Origin: Rufibacter ruber
Lineage (GTDB): Bacteria > Bacteroidota > Bacteroidia > Cytophagales > Hymenobacteraceae
NCBI RefSeq assembly: GCF_001647275.1
Contig: NZ_LRMM01000005.1
Location: forward strand, 81,105-145,104
DNA length: 64,000 nucleotides
Reading direction: 5' to 3'
Every line of letters starts with the position of its first letter. The stretch's first letter is position 1. Shown piece by piece: positions 60,435-64,000 of the stretch. Under the pieces are notes generated by a model. It saw nothing but the letters and a program-made list of their open reading frames with translations. It searched no databases and was not told the origin of the DNA. The translations under genes and the position numbers were made by a program.

Positions 60435-62369
60435 CTAGCTGTTCATGGAGATCAGGAACTCGTCATTGTCTTTGGTGCCTTTCATGCGATCTTTCAGGAA
60501 CTCCATGGCTTCTACAGAATTCATGTCAGACATGAACTTGCGCAGGATCCAGACACGGCTGAGCTCGTCGCGGTCCATGAGCAGGTCTTCACGGCGGGTA
60601 CCTGAGGCCGGTACGTCAATGGCTGGGTACACGCGCTTGTTGGCAAGTTTTCTATCCAGCTGAAGCTCCATGTTACCGGTTCCTTTGAACTCTTCAAAGA
60701 TGACCTCATCCATTTTAGAGCCGGTTTCAATCAAGGCCGTGGCAATGATGGTCAAAGAACCGCCGTTCTCCACGTTTCGGGCCGCCCCAAAGAAGCGCTT
60801 AGGCTTGTGCAGGGCATTGGCGTCAACCCCACCAGATAGGATTTTACCGGATGACGGCACCACCGTGTTGTAAGCACGGGCCAAACGGGTAATAGAGTCC
60901 AGCAGAATCACCACATCATGCCCACACTCTACCATGCGCTTGGCTTTGTCTAACACAATGCTGGAGATTTTCACGTGGCGCTCAGCCTGCTCGTCAAAGG
61001 TAGAGGCAATGACCTCGGCTTTCACACTGCGGGCCATGTCGGTTACCTCCTCGGGGCGCTCATCAATCAAGAGAATCATGAGGTACACCTCGGGGTGGTT
61101 CTCTGTGATGGCGTTGGCAATCTCTTTCAGCAACACTGTTTTACCGGTTTTCGGCTGGGCCACAATCAAACCACGCTGTCCTTTCCCAATAGGGGCGAAC
61201 AGGTCCATGATACGGGTAGAGTACTGGCTGGAGCGGGTGGTGAGTTTCAAACGCTCTTCGGGGAACAGCGGGGTCAGGTGCTGGAACGGGATACGGTCTC
61301 TGATTTCCTCAGTGGTACGGCCGTTTACTGAGTCTACTTTCAACAGCGCGAAGTACTTCTCCCCTTCTTTGGGTGCCCGCACCGTGCCTTTTACGGTATC
61401 ACCGGTTTTTAACCCGAACAATTTGATCTGTGACGGAGACACATAAATATCATCTGGGCTGGCCAGGTAGTGGTAGTGCGCAGAACGCAGGAAGCCGTAA
61501 CCGTCTTGCATCAGCTCCAGCACCCCCTCATTGGCAATCACGCCGTCAAACTCACGGTAGTTATTGTTGTTGTTGGCGTTTGTCTGCTGTGCCCGGTTCT
61601 GGCTGGGATTTTGGTTCTGGTCACGGCGGTTCTGCCAGTTGGGGTTGTTCTCGCGGTTGTTGCTATTGTTTTCCCGGGGCTCACGCGGCGTATTCTCGCG
61701 TGGTTCGCGCGGGGTGTTCTCCCGGGGTTCGCGGGCTGCGTTGGCATTCTCACGCGGCTGGTTTGGCTCCCGCTGCTCCCGCGGTTCACGGGTTGGCGTC
61801 TCGCGTTGCTGTGGCTCCCTTGGCACACGGCTCTCCCGGGGCTGGAACTCACGCGGCTGCATACGGCTTTCACGCGGCTCCCGGGTCTCAGGGCGGGCGC
61901 TCTCCCGGGCTTCTGGAAGGGCAGCGGCCGGGGTGGGCGCTGACTCGCGCGGCTGATTCTCTTCCCGCGGCGCTCTTGGCTCCCGCTGTATGCGCGGTCT
62001 CTCCTCGCGCGGGGCAGCGGCCGGGGTGCGCTCTGCACGGGCCGGGCGGGCGGTACGGGCCGGGCGCTCCGGTGCCGCAGCGGCTTCGGCTTTGGCCTCA
62101 AACAAGGAAAGGGGGGCTTCGGCCGCGGGTGCCTCTGCCACAGGCGCGGGCGCGGGAGCAGCCTCTGCGTCTGGTTGGGCTTCTGCCGCTGCTGGAGCTT
62201 TCTTATATTTTTTGGGGAGTTTGTCTTCAGGGGTGACGGCTTGCTGATCCAATATCTTGTAGATCAGGTCCTGCTTGCTGAGCTTCTTGAAGTTGGTCAC
62301 GCCGAGGTTCTCAGCAATTTCTTTGAGCTCTGAAAGAAGAGAATCTTTCAACTCGTCAATGTTGTACAT
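60435..62369 (-). CDS. rho: Transcription termination factor Rho with long disordered insert
   Basis: A 644-aa hexameric RNA-dependent ATPase that ends transcription. The order is Rho N-terminal helical domain (1-45, [26 protein letters not shown]), a low-complexity insert rich in Arg, Glu, Pro, Ala and Asn (about 50-275, with tandem [11 protein letters not shown] repeats), the RNA-binding cold-shock-like domain ([21 protein letters not shown]), then the ATPase core with Walker A AQPKTGKT (near 400) and Walker [18 protein letters not shown]. coli Rho is 419 aa, so the insert accounts for the excess. The ATG at 62369 is used; a TTG four codons upstream is not needed. It is divergent from serS. 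Confidence 0.95.
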   Translation of the reverse strand: MYNIDELKDSLLSELKEIAENLGVTNFKKLSKQDLIYKILDQQAVTPEDKLPKKYKKAPAAAEAQPDAEAAPAPAPVAEAPAAEAPLSLFEAKAEAAAAPERPARTARPARAERTPAAAPREERPRIQREPRAPREENQPRESAPTPAAALPEARESARPETREPRESRMQPREFQPRESRVPREPQQRETPTREPREQREPNQPRENANAAREPRENTPREPRENTPREPRENNSNNRENNPNWQNRRDQNQNPSQNRAQQTNANNNNNYREFDGVIANEGVLELMQDGYGFLRSAHYHYLASPDDIYVSPSQIKLFGLKTGDTVKGTVRAPKEGEKYFALLKVDSVNGRTTEEIRDRIPFQHLTPLFPEERLKLTTRSSQYSTRIMDLFAPIGKGQRGLIVAQPKTGKTVLLKEIANAITENHPEVYLMILLIDERPEEVTDMARSVKAEVIASTFDEQAERHVKISSIVLDKAKRMVECGHDVVILLDSITRLARAYNTVVPSSGKILSGGVDANALHKPKRFFGAARNVENGGSLTIIATALIETGSKMDEVIFEEFKGTGNMELQLDRKLANKRVYPAIDVPASGTRREDLLMDRDELSRVWILRKFMSDMNSVEAMEFLKDRMKGTKDNDEFLISMNS

Positions 62370-62619
62370 AAATAGAGACAATAATTAGCTATTCAGTTTA
62401 TAAGCATAGCGGTTGCAGAACGCAACAGGCAGACAGATAAAACAGGAAAATGGTTTGAGTAAGAGTTTTTGAAGAACCAGAGTGGCGGTCGTTCTGAAAA
62501 TGTAATGCAATGTTAGACAGCCTTGTTCTAATTTACAAGCAATACGAATCTTTTTATATAAATAGTTACACAAAATCCCAGAAAAAAGTGCCTATTGCCG
62601 TAGCCTATTTAAAATATTC

Positions 62620-62627
62620 TATTTTTG
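62620..62627 (+). promoter_or_regulatory. -7 element (TATTTTTG) for serS
   Basis: A TAnnTTTG match 22 nt upstream of the serS ATG. The best -33 TTG (62595-62597) is at a long 22-bp spacing. Confidence 0.4.
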
Positions 62628-62649
62628 CGACAGAATAAACCCACACACC

Positions 62650-63925
62650 ATGTTACAGGTACCCGTTTTACGTGAGCAGACTGACCTTGTGCTCAAAGGT
62701 CTGGAGAAAAGGAATTTCAAGAACGCCGCCCAGGAGATACAGGCCATCTTAGACCTGGACCAGAAGCGCCGCTCCCTGCAGACTGAACGGGATGAGCTGC
62801 TGGGCCGCGCCAACGCCCTGGCCAAAGAGATTGGCGGCCTCATGAAGAGCGGCCAGAAAGAGCAGGCTGAACAACTGAAATCTGAAACCGCAGACCTGAA
62901 ACAGCGCACCAAGTCCCTGGACGAGGAGGTGCAGCAACTGGAGCATGACCTGCAGCAGGCGATCTATAAAATCCCCAACATTCCGCATGAGAGCGTACCC
63001 GCCGGCAAGTCTGCCGAAGACAACGAGGTGGTGCTGGAGCACGGCACCATTCCGGCGTTGCCTGAAAATGCCCAGCCGCATTGGGACCTGATCAAGCAGT
63101 ATGACATCATTGACTTTGACCTGGGGGTAAAAACACCGGCGCCGTTTCCCGGTGTACAAAGGCCAGGGTGCCCGTCTGCAGCGCGCGCTCATCAACTTCT
63201 TCTTAGATGAGGCCCTCCAAGCCGGCTACGCCGAAGTGCAGCCCCCTATTGTGGTCAACGAGGCCTCTGGCTACGGCACCGGCCAGCTCCCTGACAAGGA
63301 AGGCCAGATGTACCACGCCACCGCCGACAACCTGTACCTGATCCCCACCGCCGAGGTGCCCATCACCAACCTCTACCGTGATGAGATCATTCCTGAGGGC
63401 GCGCTGCCCATCAAGAACGTAGGCTACACGCCGTGCTTCCGGAGAGAGGCCGGTTCCTGGGGAGCCGATGTGCGCGGCCTGAACCGCCTGCACCAGTTTG
63501 ACAAGGTGGAGATTGTGCAGATCCAGAGCCCAGAGAAGTCATATGCAGCGTTGGAGGAGATGAGCCAGCACATACAGGGCCTGTTGCAGAAACTGGAGCT
63601 ACCGTACCGCGTGCTGCGCCTCTGCGGCGGCGACATGGGCTTCACCTCTGCCCTCACCTATGACATGGAGGTCTACTCTGCGGCCCAGGGCCGATGGCTG
63701 GAAGTGAGCTCTGTCTCTAACTTTGAAACCTACCAGGCCAATAGACTGAAGCTGCGCCAGCGCACCGAAGGCGGCAAACCGCAGTTGCTGCACACCTTGA
63801 ACGGCAGCGCCCTGGCGTTGCCCCGTATTGTGGCGGCCCTGCTAGAGAACAACCAGACCCCAGAGGGTATCAAGTTGCCGAAGGCACTGCACCGCTATAC
63901 TGGCTTTGAGATGATCACCAGGTAG
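62650..63925 (+). pseudogene. serS: Seryl-tRNA synthetase with apparent two-base loss
   Basis: Class II seryl-tRNA synthetase. The N-terminal coiled-coil arm (about 25-110, DQKRRSLQTERDELLGRANALAKEIGGL) and the start of the catalytic domain up to DLGVK are in one frame; VYKGQGARLQRALINFFLDEALQAGYAEVQPP onward, with motif 2 (CFRREAGSWGADVRGLNRLHQF) and motif 3 (GSALALPRIVAALLENNQ), is in another. Adding one base after 63133 and one after 63144 restores the family's VK-I-TGAGFP segment exactly, giving about 425 aa. All other regions are intact. Because a cell normally needs its single serS, a sequencing or assembly error is the likeliest cause. Confidence 0.85.
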
Positions 63926-63964
63926 TGGCTCGTCTTTAAATTCACTCCATTAAAAAAAAGCCCG

Positions 63965-63997
63965 GGCGTGTGCTGTTTTTCAGAAAATTCAGACGCC
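63965..63997. repeat. Possible palindrome copy at the window end
   Basis: GGCGTGTGCTGTTTTTC against GAAAATTCAGACGCC, imperfect. It lies 39 nt after the serS stop and would be a degenerate member of the family. Confidence 0.45.
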
Positions 63998-64000
63998 AAA

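Overview
The window comes from the chromosome of a Bacteroidota bacterium, most likely class Cytophagia and family Hymenobacteraceae (Rufibacter- or Pontibacter-like). This is inferred from gene content: PorT and a PorE-like OmpA protein of the type IX secretion system, a DUF5606 protein, Rho with a long disordered insert, lipid A (KDO) transferase and menaquinone methyltransferase UbiE. It is also inferred from promoters of the Bacteroidota form TTG-N19/20-TAnnTTTG. No tRNA, rRNA, CRISPR array, prophage or intact transposase gene was recognised.

Layout. 0-9 kb: RNase HI (cut by the window edge), tRNA methyltransferase, a saccharopine dehydrogenase-like enzyme, cytidine deaminase, an esterase, a VOC protein, then an SDR-porT-ubiE run and the PorE-like protein on the minus strand. 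9-21 kb: housekeeping genes (engB, fbp, aspartokinase, crotonase, peroxiredoxin, waaA-rsgA, cyclophilin) with a GT-A glycosyltransferase, a Nudix hydrolase, a FemAB-like protein and a ZIP-like membrane protein. 21-28 kb: a chelatase-type AAA+ ATPase and a VWA protein on the minus strand, separated by two small membrane proteins on the plus strand and a repeat-rich gap, then an acyl-ACP desaturase. 28-35.5 kb: a surface-polysaccharide patch with a methyltransferase, a dimethylformamidase-like protein, a GT2, a Wzx flippase, a frameshifted DegT aminotransferase, a FemAB/GNAT protein and an FdtA/QdtA-type ketoisomerase. The patch is consistent with making and exporting a 3-amino-3,6-dideoxyhexose glycan.

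36-50 kb: yigZ, corA, yceI, a 901-aa DUF3352 protein, dtd, mazG, comB, gcvT, a TetR regulator, a CHASE3 histidine kinase with its response regulator, and rnhB. 50-55 kb: an acetate-use group (DUF485, actP, then acs beyond a 1.27-kb repeat-rich gap). 55-64 kb: frameshifted paiB, GNAT, LysM, a lipocalin-like lipoprotein, a methyltransferase plus UbiA prenyltransferase, a lipoprotein, rho, and frameshifted serS.

The most striking non-genic feature is a family of about 34 intergenic palindromes of roughly 40 bp, about one per 1.9 kb. Each arm is two CTGTTTT heptamers separated by a variable 4-bp spacer, and the spacer changes are matched in the opposite arm. They lie after stop codons, in tandem gaps and in divergent promoter gaps, and several are fused to ordinary intrinsic terminators. 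Other repeats include a 161-bp MITE-like element with inverted ends and a TAA duplication plus a decayed relative, a ~95-bp two-copy family, and two nested inverted repeats built around the palindrome. Three genes (serS, a DegT aminotransferase, paiB) are broken only by apparent single-base deletions. Because serS is normally indispensable, at least that case is probably a sequence or assembly error.
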